A stretch of DNA of 64,000 bases from contig NZ_JAAZQL010000007.1 of NCBI RefSeq assembly GCF_012275515.1, positions 124,001 through 188,000 on the forward strand, in the 5' to 3' direction. This document shows, in pieces, positions 1 through 9,252 of this stretch (positions are counted from its first letter, which is position 1; every line of letters begins with the position of its first letter). The position numbers were made by a program, and so were the translations under genes. The notes under the pieces were generated by a model. That model made no database searches. It saw only the letters and a list, made by a program, of their open reading frames with translations, and was not told the DNA's origin. This stretch comes from Novosphingobium sp. SG707 (GTDB lineage: Bacteria > Pseudomonadota > Alphaproteobacteria > Sphingomonadales > Sphingomonadaceae).

Positions 1-1670
1 AGATCGATCAGCACGGCGCCGGTCGACATCGGCTGAACGTCGCGGCGATAGACCCCCAGCCAACCCGAGGCGGGCACGGCAAAGGCATTGCCCGGCCCCG
101 GACGCCGGGCCAGTTCCTCGGCGGGGATCATCACATCCATCCGCCGCGCCGCCACGTCGATCTCGATGGGATCGCCATCGCGCAACCGCCCGATGGGGCC
201 GCCCACCGCCGCCTCGGGCGCCACCTCCGCAATGGTCAGCCCTTTCAGGCACAGGCCCGACAATTGCCCGTCGGTGACAAAAGCGACGTCCTTGGCCAGC
301 CCCGCCGCATCAATCGCGAACAGCACCAGCGAGGCTCCGCCGCCCATCGCCGGGCCGCCCTTAAGGCCCTGTCCGCGTAGGACCAGCACGTCGCCCTTGC
401 GCAATTGGCCATCGGCAATGGCCTTCATCGCGCTGGCCGTATCCTCGAACACGCGGGCCTTGCCGGTGAAGGCTTCGGGCCGCGAACCATCGCGGATGCC
501 CAGTTTCACCACCGCGCTTTCGGGCGCCAGCGATCCCTTGAGAATGGCGATGGAAGGCCCGTCCGAAATCGGCCGGTCAAGCGGACGGATGATCTCGGCA
601 TCCTCCACCCCGGCCTCGCCCAGATCGTCGCCCATTGTCCGGCCCGAGGCGACCAGCACATCGCGGTCGAGCAGGCTCTCAAGCTGTTTGAGCATCGCAC
701 GCGCGCCGCCCGCATCCTCAAACCCTTCGATCCGCACCGGCCCATTGGGGCGCACAGCCGACAGGACAGGCACCTTGCGGCCCATCTCCTCCCAGATCGC
801 GAAAAGATCGATGTCGAGTTCGCCCTCGACGGCAGTGGCCTGAAGATGCTTGATCGCATTGATCGAGCCCGACACCGCCAGCACCATCGCCGCCGCATTG
901 CGAAAGGCGCCCGCCGTCATGATCCGGCGCGGGGTCAACCCTTCATGCACCATATCGACGATGCGCGCGCCCGCCGCGCGGGCCGCTTCAAACATCTTGC
1001 CGCTGTTGGCGCGTACCGGGGCCGATCCGGCGATGCACATGCCCAGCGCCTCGACCACGCAATGCATCGTGTTGGCCGTGGCCATTCCCGCGCAGACGCC
1101 GGGGCCGCGAATGGCTTGTTTGGCCACTTCCTCAACCGGATGTCTGCCCGGCTTGCCCAGCTTTTCGCCCACGCCGCCCGAGAACAGGTCCTCGATATCG
1201 ACCGGATCGCCGTCGATCTCGCCCGAGGCCTGATAGCCGCCGATGACCAGCAGGGTGGGAATATCCAGCCGCATCGCCGCCATCAGATGGCCCGGCGGCG
1301 TCTTGTCGCAACTGGTCAGGCACACCATGCCGTCTAGCATCGCGGCCTCGACCTGCGCCTCGATATCATTGGTCACCAGATCGCGCGCGGCCAGAATATA
1401 GCTGCCCTGTCGCCCGGCGCCGGTGATGAAATCGGAGGGCGCGGTCGTACGCACCTCGAAAGGCACGCCGCCCGCCGCGCGGATCGCTTCCTTCACCACG
1501 CGCGCAACGCCGTCGAGATGGGCAAAGCAGACCGCCAGTTCGGACGAGGAATTGACCACAGCAATCTTGGGCTTGAGCATGTCCTCCTCGCTCAGCCCCA
1601 GCGCGAGCCAATGCGCACGGCGGACGGGGGAATTGGCGGCAAGACTGCGCAGAGGGGCAGGATGGGGCAT
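1..1670 (-). CDS. IlvD/Edd-family dehydratase (partial, C-terminus off window)
   Basis: At least 556 residues are visible; the end lies beyond base 1. Members are iron-sulphur, Mg-dependent enzymes that dehydrate 2,3-dihydroxy acids (branched-chain amino acid synthesis) or sugar acids. The three expected cluster cysteines are present: Cys48, Cys121 in CDKTPPGHLMA and Cys193 in GPGVCAGM. The ATG at 1668-1670 lies 11 bp after the stop of the upstream transporter, so the two are co-transcribed. The company of a TonB receptor, an AAHS transporter and an FAD oxidoreductase favours a catabolic sugar-acid or hydroxy-acid dehydratase over a housekeeping IlvD, but the substrate cannot be read from sequence. 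Family confident; substrate unknown. Confidence 0.88.
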   Translation of the reverse strand, partial: MPHPAPLRSLAANSPVRRAHWLALGLSEEDMLKPKIAVVNSSSELAVCFAHLDGVARVVKEAIRAAGGVPFEVRTTAPSDFITGAGRQGSYILAARDLVTNDIEAQVEAAMLDGMVCLTSCDKTPPGHLMAAMRLDIPTLLVIGGYQASGEIDGDPVDIEDLFSGGVGEKLGKPGRHPVEEVAKQAIRGPGVCAGMATANTMHCVVEALGMCIAGSAPVRANSGKMFEAARAAGARIVDMVHEGLTPRRIMTAGAFRNAAAMVLAVSGSINAIKHLQATAVEGELDIDLFAIWEEMGRKVPVLSAVRPNGPVRIEGFEDAGGARAMLKQLESLLDRDVLVASGRTMGDDLGEAGVEDAEIIRPLDRPISDGPSIAILKGSLAPESAVVKLGIRDGSRPEAFTGKARVFEDTASAMKAIADGQLRKGDVLVLRGQGLKGGPAMGGGASLVLFAIDAAGLAKDVAFVTDGQLSGLCLKGLTIAEVAPEAAVGGPIGRLRDGDPIEIDVAARRMDVMIPAEELARRPGPGNAFAVPASGWLGVYRRDVQPMSTGAVLID

Positions 1671-1681
1671 GGGACGACCTT

Positions 1682-3049
1682 TCACGAAGCGGGAACAGGA
1701 AGGGGAGCACGAGCGCCATCGCCGCGCCGCCGGACCGTGACGGCAATGCCCAGCGCGCAGAGCGCCAGCACGATGGGGCAGATAGCCAGAATGGCAAAAC
1801 TCTTGACGATGGGCAGGCCCGAGCTGAGCACCCAGCCGCCGATCAACGGCCCCGCGATCCCGCCGATCTTGGCGATGGATGTGGCCCACCCCGCCCCATT
1901 GGCGCGGATCGCGGTGGCGTAATAGATGCCCGCGATGGACAGGATGCCGAAATGCGCGCCGCCCACCAGACTGGTCGAAAGCACCGAGAGGATCAGGAAC
2001 GTATCGCGCCCCACCGGCGCCAGACCGATCAGCAGCAAAGCGGGCGCAGCAAGAGCCGGAAAGAAGGCCACCGCCAGCGCGCCCTTGCGGTCGGTATAGC
2101 GCATCAGCGCCAGCCCTAGGACCGCCCCCAGCAGCCCCGAAAAGGAGGAGACATAGGCCGCCGTGGCGCGCGGGAAATGCAGATCCTCATAGACGATGGG
2201 CCCCCAGTTGGCCTTGAAATAGACCGCCAGCGTGCTGGCGATATAGCCGAGCCAGAGCAGCGGGGTGATCCAGCGCAGATCGCCTTCGAACAATTGCGGC
2301 AGGGTGAAATGGCGCGGCGCCTGCGCCTCGTCGCCCAGCACGAAGCGGTCCTGCATGCGCGCCTCCAGCGCCGGATCGAGGCGATTGAGCGTGGCGGCCA
2401 GAAGCGGCGCATTACCCCCGCGCGCCACCAGAAAGCGCACCGATTCAGGCAGCCATGCCAACAACCCCGCAGCAATCACCAGCGTGGCCAGCCCTCCGCA
2501 CAGGAACACCGCCCGCCAGCCGAAACCGGGCGCCAGCCAGACCGTGACCGGCCCCGCCATGGCCGTGCCCAGACTGTAGCCCATCATGATGACCGTCACG
2601 ACAGTCGCGCGCAGGCGCACGGGCACATATTCAATATTGAGCGCCCAGGCGAGCGGCAGCATCCCGCCGATCGCGCAGCCATCGAGAAAGCGCAGCAGCA
2701 GCAACGCCTCATAGCTGTGCGCCATCGCCGTTGCCGCCGTCAGCAGGCCAAAAGCCATGGCGGCCAGCGTGATCGTCAACCGGCGGCCATAGCGGTCGCC
2801 GATATAGGCCAGCACAAACCCGCCCACCATCATGCCGAACAGGCCCGAAGAAAACACATTGCCCAGCATCGGCTTGGACAGGCCCAGCTCATCGCGCATA
2901 TAGGGCGCGGTAAAGCTGATCATCATCATGTCGAACCCGTCGAAAACGGTGATCAGCCATGACAGGACGATCAGCCGATAATGGAACGGGCCAAGGCCGC
3001 GCTGGTCGATTATCCGGGCAACATCGATGGTTCTGGGTGCCTGACTCAC
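1682..3049 (-). CDS. MFS transporter, AAHS (aromatic acid:H+ symporter) family
   Basis: A 455-residue inner-membrane major facilitator with about 12 hydrophobic segments. The first segment carries the DGFD signature of the PcaK/MhpT-like AAHS family (VFDGFDMMMISF), followed by a motif A of form GDRYGRR between segments 2 and 3. These symporters import small organic acids with protons. It sits between an FAD oxidoreductase upstream (39 bp) and the IlvD/Edd dehydratase downstream (11 bp), and probably moves the operon's substrate from periplasm to cytoplasm after uptake by the TonB receptor. Some AAHS-like proteins carry non-aromatic acids, so the substrate is open. Confidence 0.88.
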   Translation of the reverse strand: MSQAPRTIDVARIIDQRGLGPFHYRLIVLSWLITVFDGFDMMMISFTAPYMRDELGLSKPMLGNVFSSGLFGMMVGGFVLAYIGDRYGRRLTITLAAMAFGLLTAATAMAHSYEALLLLRFLDGCAIGGMLPLAWALNIEYVPVRLRATVVTVIMMGYSLGTAMAGPVTVWLAPGFGWRAVFLCGGLATLVIAAGLLAWLPESVRFLVARGGNAPLLAATLNRLDPALEARMQDRFVLGDEAQAPRHFTLPQLFEGDLRWITPLLWLGYIASTLAVYFKANWGPIVYEDLHFPRATAAYVSSFSGLLGAVLGLALMRYTDRKGALAVAFFPALAAPALLLIGLAPVGRDTFLILSVLSTSLVGGAHFGILSIAGIYYATAIRANGAGWATSIAKIGGIAGPLIGGWVLSSGLPIVKSFAILAICPIVLALCALGIAVTVRRRGDGARAPLPVPAS

Positions 3050-3088
3050 AGGGGTTTCCTCTCGCGGCTGGGTTGGCCTTTGCGGCGC

Positions 3089-4390
3089 TTATCCCTCTAG
3101 GTTTGCGGCGATTTTCCGGCGCAATTGCCCGATGTCAATCTGATGCACGCTGCCCGATCCGGCCAGGGTCAGCGCATGGGCGGCCGCGGCCCCCATCGCC
3201 ATGCACGGCCCCATCACCCGCACCGAGGAAAGCGCGGCGGAATCGGCATCTATGCACCGCCCCACCGCCAGCAGATTATCCGCCCCCGCCACCGTCAGCG
3301 AACCCAGCGGGATGGTGTGAACATGATCCTCGGGGAAGACCTCCCAGACATAGCCCTCGCGGTTGTGATGCTGTTCAAGCGGCCACGAACAGCGCGCGAT
3401 GGCATCGTCGAACTGCACCGCATCGCGCACCTCCTGCGTGGTCAGATGATGCGTGCCCACGATCCATCGGGTCTGGCGCACCCCGGGCAGGCCATAGACG
3501 CGCACCTTCGCCTTGCCGAAAGCATCGGGGAATTCATGGCGCAGGAAGACCAGCGTGCGGTCGGCCTGCTCCTTGCCGTCGATCTGCTTTTCGGCGGCCT
3601 CGAACGGGTCGAGCGGAGTTTCGATATGGGTCATGTTGACCATGGCGATGTCGGTTCCGGGGAAAGTCGCGGCAAAGCCGTCGCGCCGCATCATGCCGTA
3701 ATGCTCGCCGCGCTCGGCAATGCGCTTGGCCATCGTGTCCCAATCGGGTTTGTGGGCATCATTGATCCCCTCAACGATCAGCATCTGCGAGCCGTAGATC
3801 TGTCCATTGCCATGCACGCGGCAATCGAACCCGGCCTGCCATGTCAGCGCCGCATCGCCAGAAGCGTCGATGAAGCCATTGGCGGTGATGCGCACGTCGC
3901 CGTGGCGCGTGGCCACATCGATCGAACGCACCCGCCGTCCGTCCAGATTGACCTTGCGGATGATCGCCCCGGTCAGCGGGCGCACACCGGCCTTGATCAC
4001 CGCATTTTCCACCCAGCGGCCCAGCGCCACCTCATTATACATGACCACCTTCATCACTCCGCCCTGGATGATGTGGGCATCGCCCTGCGCGGTCAGTTCG
4101 GCGATGATCTCATCGGCGATGCCATGGGTGAGTTGGCGCCCGTTCAGCCCCGGCGCATAAAGGCCGCAGAACATGCCGATGATCGAATTGACCGCCTGAC
4201 CGCCCAGCGTGGGCAGGCCATCGACCAGAATGACCCGGTTGCCCGCGCGGGCCGCCTCAATGGCGGCCGAAATGCCCGAGGCGCCGGATCCCACGACGCA
4301 GATGTCGCATTCCTGCTCGATGACGGGGGGCGCGTCGCGGCGCGATACGATACGGGTTTCCGGGTCGAAGGGGCGATCAAGCATGAGCAA
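3089..4390 (-). CDS. FAD-dependent oxidoreductase (FAD_oxidored family)
   Basis: A 433-residue flavoprotein with an N-terminal dinucleotide-binding fold: the VVGSGASG motif at about residues 32-39, an acidic residue ending the second strand (VILVDG), and the TLGGQAV segment typical of the PF12831/HdrA-like group of FAD oxidoreductases. There is no signal peptide, so it is probably cytoplasmic. It follows the TonB receptor by 27 bp and precedes the AAHS transporter, inside one minus-strand operon. Relatives often occur in carbohydrate or hydroxy-acid loci; the reaction is not known from sequence. It may oxidise the substrate before the dehydratase acts, which is inference from gene order only. 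Confidence 0.8.
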   Translation of the reverse strand: MLMLDRPFDPETRIVSRRDAPPVIEQECDICVVGSGASGISAAIEAARAGNRVILVDGLPTLGGQAVNSIIGMFCGLYAPGLNGRQLTHGIADEIIAELTAQGDAHIIQGGVMKVVMYNEVALGRWVENAVIKAGVRPLTGAIIRKVNLDGRRVRSIDVATRHGDVRITANGFIDASGDAALTWQAGFDCRVHGNGQIYGSQMLIVEGINDAHKPDWDTMAKRIAERGEHYGMMRRDGFAATFPGTDIAMVNMTHIETPLDPFEAAEKQIDGKEQADRTLVFLRHEFPDAFGKAKVRVYGLPGVRQTRWIVGTHHLTTQEVRDAVQFDDAIARCSWPLEQHHNREGYVWEVFPEDHVHTIPLGSLTVAGADNLLAVGRCIDADSAALSSVRVMGPCMAMGAAAAHALTLAGSGSVHQIDIGQLRRKIAANLEG

Positions 4391-4417
4391 TATCCGTTGA
4401 TGGAAGGAGGAAAAGGA

Positions 4418-7327
4418 TCAGAAACTGGCCCGCACGCCGGCCTTGAAATACTGGCCGACCGGGTTGAACAGGATGTTGTTGCCCGAACCGTTGGCGCCGG
4501 GGAAATTGGGCGGATCGACGTCGAAAACATTGTCGACGCCGACATAGAAGTCGAACTTGCGCCCTTCCCCAGCCTTCACCTTGAAGGTGGCCATCAGATC
4601 GACATAGGTGCGCGAGGGCACGCTGTTGGTGTTCGAACTGGTGGCCGAGGCGATCGAATAGCCGCTTTGATCCGGGCCGACGAAGGCGGAGTTGTAAAAG
4701 CCTGCGTTGATCCAGCGCACATGGGTGGAAAAGCTCATCCGCTCACCCAGATCGAGGGTGAGCATACCATCAAGCGTCCAGTCGGGAATGCCCGGCGGCG
4801 TGCCCGCGCGCAGGCCCGTCTGGCCCGCGCGTTCGGTCGGGCCGATGGCATCGACGGTGATCAGGTTCATCACATTGCTGGCCAGCAGGCGCGCGCTCAA
4901 TGCATTGTCGCGGCCCAATGGCTGGCGATAGGATGCCTCGATATCGATGCCGCGCACGATCAGCCGGTTCACATTCTGCTGCGTGTCGGTGATATTGGTG
5001 ATGATGCCCGAGGCGTCGCGCGTCACCAGCGAGCAACTGAGCGGATCGCCCTGATAGCAGCGGGTAACGATGTTCTGTTGGCCCAGCGTGCTGATAGCAT
5101 CCTTGATCTGGATATTGTAATAATCGACCGAGGCGCGGAACCGGCGCGCAAAACCAGTCTTGGGCTGGACCACCATGCCCACGGTAAACGTATCGGCCTT
5201 TTCAGGCTGGAGTCTGGGGTTTGATCCGGAGGTGATCGGCGCCACGGTCTGTACGCCGCCGCGCGCCGGGTCGGTCAAAATACCCTGACTTTGCGTGGTC
5301 GGGCCGAAGAGTTCGGAGACATTGGGCGCACGGATGTCGCGCGATTTGGTGATGCGGAAACGGAGGAAATCGAGCGGCGCCCAGACGCCCCCCACTTTCC
5401 ATGTTGTCACGCCCAGTGAACTGGAGGCGAAGAAATCGCTCGACCGGTTGTACTGCGTGCGGCGCACCGCCCCGTTAAAGCTCAGCTCATGGATGAAGGG
5501 CAGATCGCGCAGGACCGGCGCCTCCAGTTCGCCATAGCCTTCGAGCACCCCGATCCGGCCCGAAATGAGCGAGCCGCCTCCGGAGAAAAACTGATTGGCC
5601 TGCGAGAGCGCATCGGTGCTGCCCCTCACGCTGTCATGGCGATATTCCGCGCCAAAGGCCACGCCCAGCGGCCCGCCCGGCAATTGAAACGGCGAGCCGG
5701 TGATATTGGCCGCCACGACATGCTCGGTGGTGATGTTGGTCTGATAGCCGTTGGCGGTGACATAGGCGCGGGCGGCGGCAAAATTGGGCCCGTTGGCATA
5801 GCCAAAGGGGTTGAGCGCGACGCAGGCCGGATCGTCATTGGCGGTGCCGGCATCGGCATTGACGCGGCAGGTGGGCGTGCCGTTCACCGAAACCGCATCA
5901 ATCGCCTTGAGCAGGCGCGAGGTGACGGTGCCCCCGGTCAGATCGCTGCGGAAACTGTTGCGGCCGAACTGGTAATAGGCATCCGCCTTCCATCCGCCGC
6001 CCAGTTGATAGGATGCCTGAAGCACCGAGCGAATGACATCGTTGCGCACGCGCAATTGTCCCGGCCCGATATCGTCAAACCCCTTGCCCAGCGTAAAGCT
6101 GGGCAGTCCGCTGTTGGCAAGGATGGTGGGAATATCCAGCGTCGGATCGCTTGATCGCGGCAGGAAGGGGTTGTCCGAACGGATCGTGAGCGCTGTATTG
6201 CGATAGGCGACTGCCCGGTGATAGCCCTCGCCATGGCCGTAATTGGCGGTCCATTCCACCGTCAGCGCCGGGGTCACATCCCAGCTCAGATGCGCCATCG
6301 CATTATAGCGCGTGGTGGGCGAAACGATGGGAAAGTCGAAATAGACATTCTGTCCCGGCCCGTCGCTTTCGCCGCCCACCTGATAGAGCGAATTGGCCAT
6401 CGAGCCGAACTGAAAGCGACGCGGTGTGCCGTCGCGGTTGAAGGTGATGCCGTCGATGGCGCGCAAGGTGGGCAGCAGATTGCCGGTATAGGCCGAGGAC
6501 GGCGGCGTGGTGACGCCATTGTACGAGGCCGTCCAGGGGTGGACGTTGGACAGGATATTGTTGGCGGGCATGTTCGAAATGCCCGGATTGCGGCCCCAGT
6601 TGATCAGGCCGTTGGCGCACCAGTCGCGCACCCGACAGGCCTCGACGCCGGTGTTCTTTTCATATTCGCCGCCGATGACCAGATGCGCGTTGCTGCCCAA
6701 ATTCCACCCGCCCGCACCGCCGATCTGGGTGGTGCGATTGTCGCCATATTTGGAAATCCCAGCCTGCATATTCATGCGATAACCGGTCAGCTTCTTGTCG
6801 ATCAGCAGATTGACCACGCCCGACACCGCATCCGACCCATAGACCGCCGAAGCCCCGCCGGTGACCACTTCGGCCCTTTGCAGCAGGATCGAGGGGATCA
6901 TGTTGGTATCGACCGTCGCCTGCGTGGTGGAGGGCACAAAGCGCTTGCCATCGACCAGCGTGAGCGTGCGCACCGAGCCAAGGCCGCGCAGATCGAGAAT
7001 GCGCCCGCCAATATAGCCCGCCGCCGCCGACAGGCCGGTCGAGGCAGGCGTCTGGGTAGAACGGAAGGCGGGCAATTCGTTGAGCGCGTCGCCGATATTG
7101 GCCGCGCCGCGCTCGGCCATGCGTTGGGTATTCAGCACCGAAACCGGCGTTGGCGCATCAAATCCGGTGGCGATGCGCGAGCCGGTGACGACGATGGGTT
7201 GGGCCGGTTCCGCCGCCTCGGGCGGATTGGGGGCCGCCTGTTGTGCATGTGCCGCGTTCGACGCCCAGGCCAAAGCCAAGGCCGACACGATCCTGCCGCA
7301 GGGCAGGCCGCCTTTCGCCTTCCTCAT
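4418..7327 (-). CDS. TonB-dependent outer-membrane receptor
   Basis: A 969-residue receptor. I prefer the ATG at 7325-7327, which gives a signal peptide (MRKAKGGLPCGRIVSALALA..., cleavage near AHA-QQ) and follows an AGGAAGAGG ribosome site; an in-frame ATG 27 codons upstream gives no signal peptide. After a Pro-rich linker comes the TonB box region (PIVVTGSRIATG), a plug domain containing LRGLG and a VYGSDAVSGVVNLL segment, and a long beta-barrel ending in Phe (KAGVRASF), as outer-membrane proteins do. It heads the operon with the FAD enzyme, AAHS transporter and dehydratase and likely imports their substrate. A perfect inverted repeat lies 40 bp upstream of the start. Confidence 0.92.
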   Translation of the reverse strand: MRKAKGGLPCGRIVSALALAWASNAAHAQQAAPNPPEAAEPAQPIVVTGSRIATGFDAPTPVSVLNTQRMAERGAANIGDALNELPAFRSTQTPASTGLSAAAGYIGGRILDLRGLGSVRTLTLVDGKRFVPSTTQATVDTNMIPSILLQRAEVVTGGASAVYGSDAVSGVVNLLIDKKLTGYRMNMQAGISKYGDNRTTQIGGAGGWNLGSNAHLVIGGEYEKNTGVEACRVRDWCANGLINWGRNPGISNMPANNILSNVHPWTASYNGVTTPPSSAYTGNLLPTLRAIDGITFNRDGTPRRFQFGSMANSLYQVGGESDGPGQNVYFDFPIVSPTTRYNAMAHLSWDVTPALTVEWTANYGHGEGYHRAVAYRNTALTIRSDNPFLPRSSDPTLDIPTILANSGLPSFTLGKGFDDIGPGQLRVRNDVIRSVLQASYQLGGGWKADAYYQFGRNSFRSDLTGGTVTSRLLKAIDAVSVNGTPTCRVNADAGTANDDPACVALNPFGYANGPNFAAARAYVTANGYQTNITTEHVVAANITGSPFQLPGGPLGVAFGAEYRHDSVRGSTDALSQANQFFSGGGSLISGRIGVLEGYGELEAPVLRDLPFIHELSFNGAVRRTQYNRSSDFFASSSLGVTTWKVGGVWAPLDFLRFRITKSRDIRAPNVSELFGPTTQSQGILTDPARGGVQTVAPITSGSNPRLQPEKADTFTVGMVVQPKTGFARRFRASVDYYNIQIKDAISTLGQQNIVTRCYQGDPLSCSLVTRDASGIITNITDTQQNVNRLIVRGIDIEASYRQPLGRDNALSARLLASNVMNLITVDAIGPTERAGQTGLRAGTPPGIPDWTLDGMLTLDLGERMSFSTHVRWINAGFYNSAFVGPDQSGYSIASATSSNTNSVPSRTYVDLMATFKVKAGEGRKFDFYVGVDNVFDVDPPNFPGANGSGNNILFNPVGQYFKAGVRASF

Positions 7328-7710
7328 ACCTCTTCCTTTATGTTTTTCTGGATTCGTTGGACGCAGGCTACTAATTTTATTTTTTAGTAGCAAGGTACTT
7401 TTTATCAAAGATCTGCAGATAGAGATTTTTATATAATACGTTGAAATACAATAAATATCATGAAAGACGCCCCAATGTCGGCCGCCATCTCAATCAGCAA
7501 ATCCCAAAACATAAAGCCATCGCCAGCGAACAATCGACTCCGGCCCCCACCGATGCGGCAACTGTCCGGCGCAAAATCGCAACGCTTGGTGGCACGCTGC
7601 GCCGCCGTTCAGGCACTAAACGGCGACTAGGTGGTATACCGTATATGCCGAATGCCCGGCTTAGGCATGAATGAAGCATTGCGACTGCAGAATATCCCCG
7701 GAGGTGCCGC
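7328..7710. other. 383-bp AT-rich intergenic region between divergent genes
   Basis: No gene is supported here. It separates the leftward TonB-receptor operon from the rightward SciP-like gene and is clearly more AT-rich than its surroundings, as expected of a double promoter region. It holds the inverted repeat at 7367-7391, an ATCTGCAGAT palindrome near 7411-7420, and a TATAC-C-GTATA palindrome at 7635-7645 about 65 bp before the SciP-like start. I could not assign confident -35/-10 elements. Confidence 0.6.
7367..7391. promoter_or_regulatory. Perfect inverted repeat upstream of TonB-receptor operon
   Basis: GCTACTAA (7367-7374) and TTAGTAGC (7384-7391) are perfect 8-bp arms around a 9-bp T-rich spacer. 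The site is 40 bp upstream of the receptor start codon. It is either an operator for a dimeric repressor (the regulator is not in the window) or a hairpin in the mRNA leader. Confidence 0.5.
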
Positions 7711-8037
7711 ATGGTCGAAAATCAGAAAATCCGTCCGGGCACGGTGCTGGGTCCGCTGGGCGAACCGCTCACTCTCGAAACCCTGCCCTCGCCCGATACC
7801 CGCCGCTGGGTGCCCCGCCGCAAGGCCGAGGTTGTGGCGGCGGTCAATGGCGGTCTGTTGACGGTTGAGGAGGCGTGCCGCCGCTATTCCCTCTCGCTGG
7901 AGGAATTTGCCGGTTGGCAACGCGCTGTTCATCGCAATGGCCTGAGCGGGCTGCGCGCAACGCGGGCGCAATATTATCGCGACCTCTACACGCGCCAGCT
8001 CCGCAGGGAGAACCATTGGGAGCACGACGAGCCCTGA
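7711..8037 (+). CDS. SciP-like DUF1153 protein (CtrA-inhibitor family)
   Basis: A 108-residue cytoplasmic protein that matches the alphaproteobacterial DUF1153 family, whose Caulobacter member SciP binds CtrA and represses CtrA-dependent transcription. Recognisable features are the N-terminal VLGPLGEPLTLETLP segment, the core RRWVPRRKAEVVAAVNGGLL, and a helix-turn-helix-like stretch LTVEEACRRYSLSLEEFAGW. The start follows a clear GGAGGT (7700-7705, 5-nt spacing). It stands alone and ends 40 bp from the convergent BLUF gene. Genomes usually carry one conserved copy; the divergent C-terminus and the light/stress neighbourhood leave open whether this is the main SciP or a paralogue. Confidence 0.82.
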   Translation: MVENQKIRPGTVLGPLGEPLTLETLPSPDTRRWVPRRKAEVVAAVNGGLLTVEEACRRYSLSLEEFAGWQRAVHRNGLSGLRATRAQYYRDLYTRQLRRENHWEHDEP

Positions 8038-8077
8038 CAGGCATGAGCGAGCACATGGCCCCGCACATGGCCCCCGA

Positions 8078-8518
8078 TCAGGGCTTGTTGGCCTCGGAAA
8101 TAATGACAAACTGTTCCAGCAGGTCGATGATCTCCGCCGTGTGCCGGATGCCGATATGGAAGAGGTTTTCCACCTTGTCGGCCACGAACAGCGAAGGCCC
8201 GGCATAGGCCAGCGACCAGTTGCTGAAAACCCTTTCGGCCCGGCCGCCGCTCAGGAATGTCACAATGTCATGATGCCGCCTGTCGGCCAGAATATTCTGG
8301 CGGATGGCCACTATGCTCTCGGCGGGCCCCTCCAGAAACTGGACGAAGCGGGCGCCGGTGAAAAGCAAAGCCCCCGTCACATCCAGCGCCGCATTGCGCG
8401 GGACCGATTTGGCCACAATGTCATCCACGGCCCGTTGCGCCCATGCCGAGGGCAAAGCGCAACGACTGGCATAAAGCCACCCGGCCAGCCCGGTGCCTTG
8501 CAGAGGCAGTTGTGTCAT
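8078..8518 (-). CDS. BLUF-domain blue-light sensor protein (first copy)
   Basis: A 146-residue single-domain flavin photoreceptor. The core matches BLUF: Tyr16 in WLYASR, Asn42 in RNAALDVTG, Gln60 in FVQFLEG and Trp101 in FSNWSLAY, the positions that hydrogen-bond FAD and rearrange in light (AppA Tyr21, Asn45, Gln63, Trp104). The methionine normally two residues after the Trp is Leu103 here. A C-terminal helical extension of about 40 residues follows. The start at 8516-8518 is preferred because longer in-frame starts run into the upstream regulator; an AGAGGA lies about 11 nt upstream. It lies 19 bp behind a LuxR-type gene, so the two are very likely one operon. Confidence 0.87.
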   Translation of the reverse strand: MTQLPLQGTGLAGWLYASRCALPSAWAQRAVDDIVAKSVPRNAALDVTGALLFTGARFVQFLEGPAESIVAIRQNILADRRHHDIVTFLSGGRAERVFSNWSLAYAGPSLFVADKVENLFHIGIRHTAEIIDLLEQFVIISEANKP

Positions 8519-8537
8519 GGGATGAACAATCCTCTCT

Positions 8538-9218
8538 TCATGCAGCATCTTCATCGGAACCGGCAATCCCCGCCAGCGTGGCAAAGCGGATCAGGGCGAC
8601 AAGATTATCCATGCGCAATTTCTGCATGATATTGCCGCGATGCATTTCCACGGTCCGCACGCCGATCTCCAGATCATGGGCGATTTGTCGATTGGTCATG
8701 CCCGCCACGATCCTTTTGAGCACATCCTCCTCTCTGGGAGTCAGATGGGCGCGCAGGGCGGCCGCTTCGCCGATGAACTGCTGATGGGCAACCTTGGCCG
8801 GAAGGATTTCATAGGCATAATCCAGAGCCAGACGGACCTTGGCCATGGGACAGGGAATGGCGAGGCAATCGACCGCCCCCGCCCGCAAGGCCTGCACAGC
8901 CTCGCGGATGGTGGGATCGACGCGCATCACAATGACCGGCATGTCGGACCTTTGCGCCAGAAGAGCGCGGATCGTCTCCAGCCCGTCGCCCTCACCCGCG
9001 CGCACGGCCAGCAGGACGCAGCCGGCCGGAAGATAGGATGCCTCCTCGATCAGATCCCCGCCGCCGGAAAAGGCGCGCGTTTCCAATCCCTGATGCCGCA
9101 AAGCCAGAGCGAACCTTCGCCGATAGGACGCATCACTATCTACGATATAAGCCACGCGGTTTTTGAACACGATGCTGCTCGTTTCACGCCCGGATCGCTC
9201 GGGCATACTGATTTGCAC
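8538..9218 (-). CDS. LuxR/FixJ-type regulator with degenerate receiver domain
   Basis: 226 residues: an N-terminal receiver-like domain (about 20-140) and a C-terminal LuxR helix-turn-helix (about 157-220; LTPREEDVLKRIVAGMTNRQIA and GVRTVEMHRGNIMQKL). The phosphoacceptor position is Ala71 (GCVLLAVRAGEGDGLE, where FixJ-like proteins have an Asp after LL), the switch Thr is Arg99 and the conserved Lys is Ile121, so phosphorylation is not expected. It is upstream of, and probably co-transcribed with, the BLUF gene. A perfect palindrome lies 35 bp upstream. The listed start is GTG; an ATG four codons in (9204-9206) is equally plausible. Confidence 0.88.
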   Translation of the reverse strand: MQISMPERSGRETSSIVFKNRVAYIVDSDASYRRRFALALRHQGLETRAFSGGGDLIEEASYLPAGCVLLAVRAGEGDGLETIRALLAQRSDMPVIVMRVDPTIREAVQALRAGAVDCLAIPCPMAKVRLALDYAYEILPAKVAHQQFIGEAAALRAHLTPREEDVLKRIVAGMTNRQIAHDLEIGVRTVEMHRGNIMQKLRMDNLVALIRFATLAGIAGSDEDAA

Positions 9219-9252
9219 TTAGCTGCAAGGTTAAATCCCGCTTACCCTACAC

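Noticed and set aside
7711..8037. Transposase-like helix-turn-helix fragment
   Set aside because: The short HTH-like stretch could suggest this, but the N-terminal LGPLGEPLTLETLP and WVPRRKAEVVAAV segments identify the SciP/DUF1153 family and the gene is intact with a strong ribosome site.
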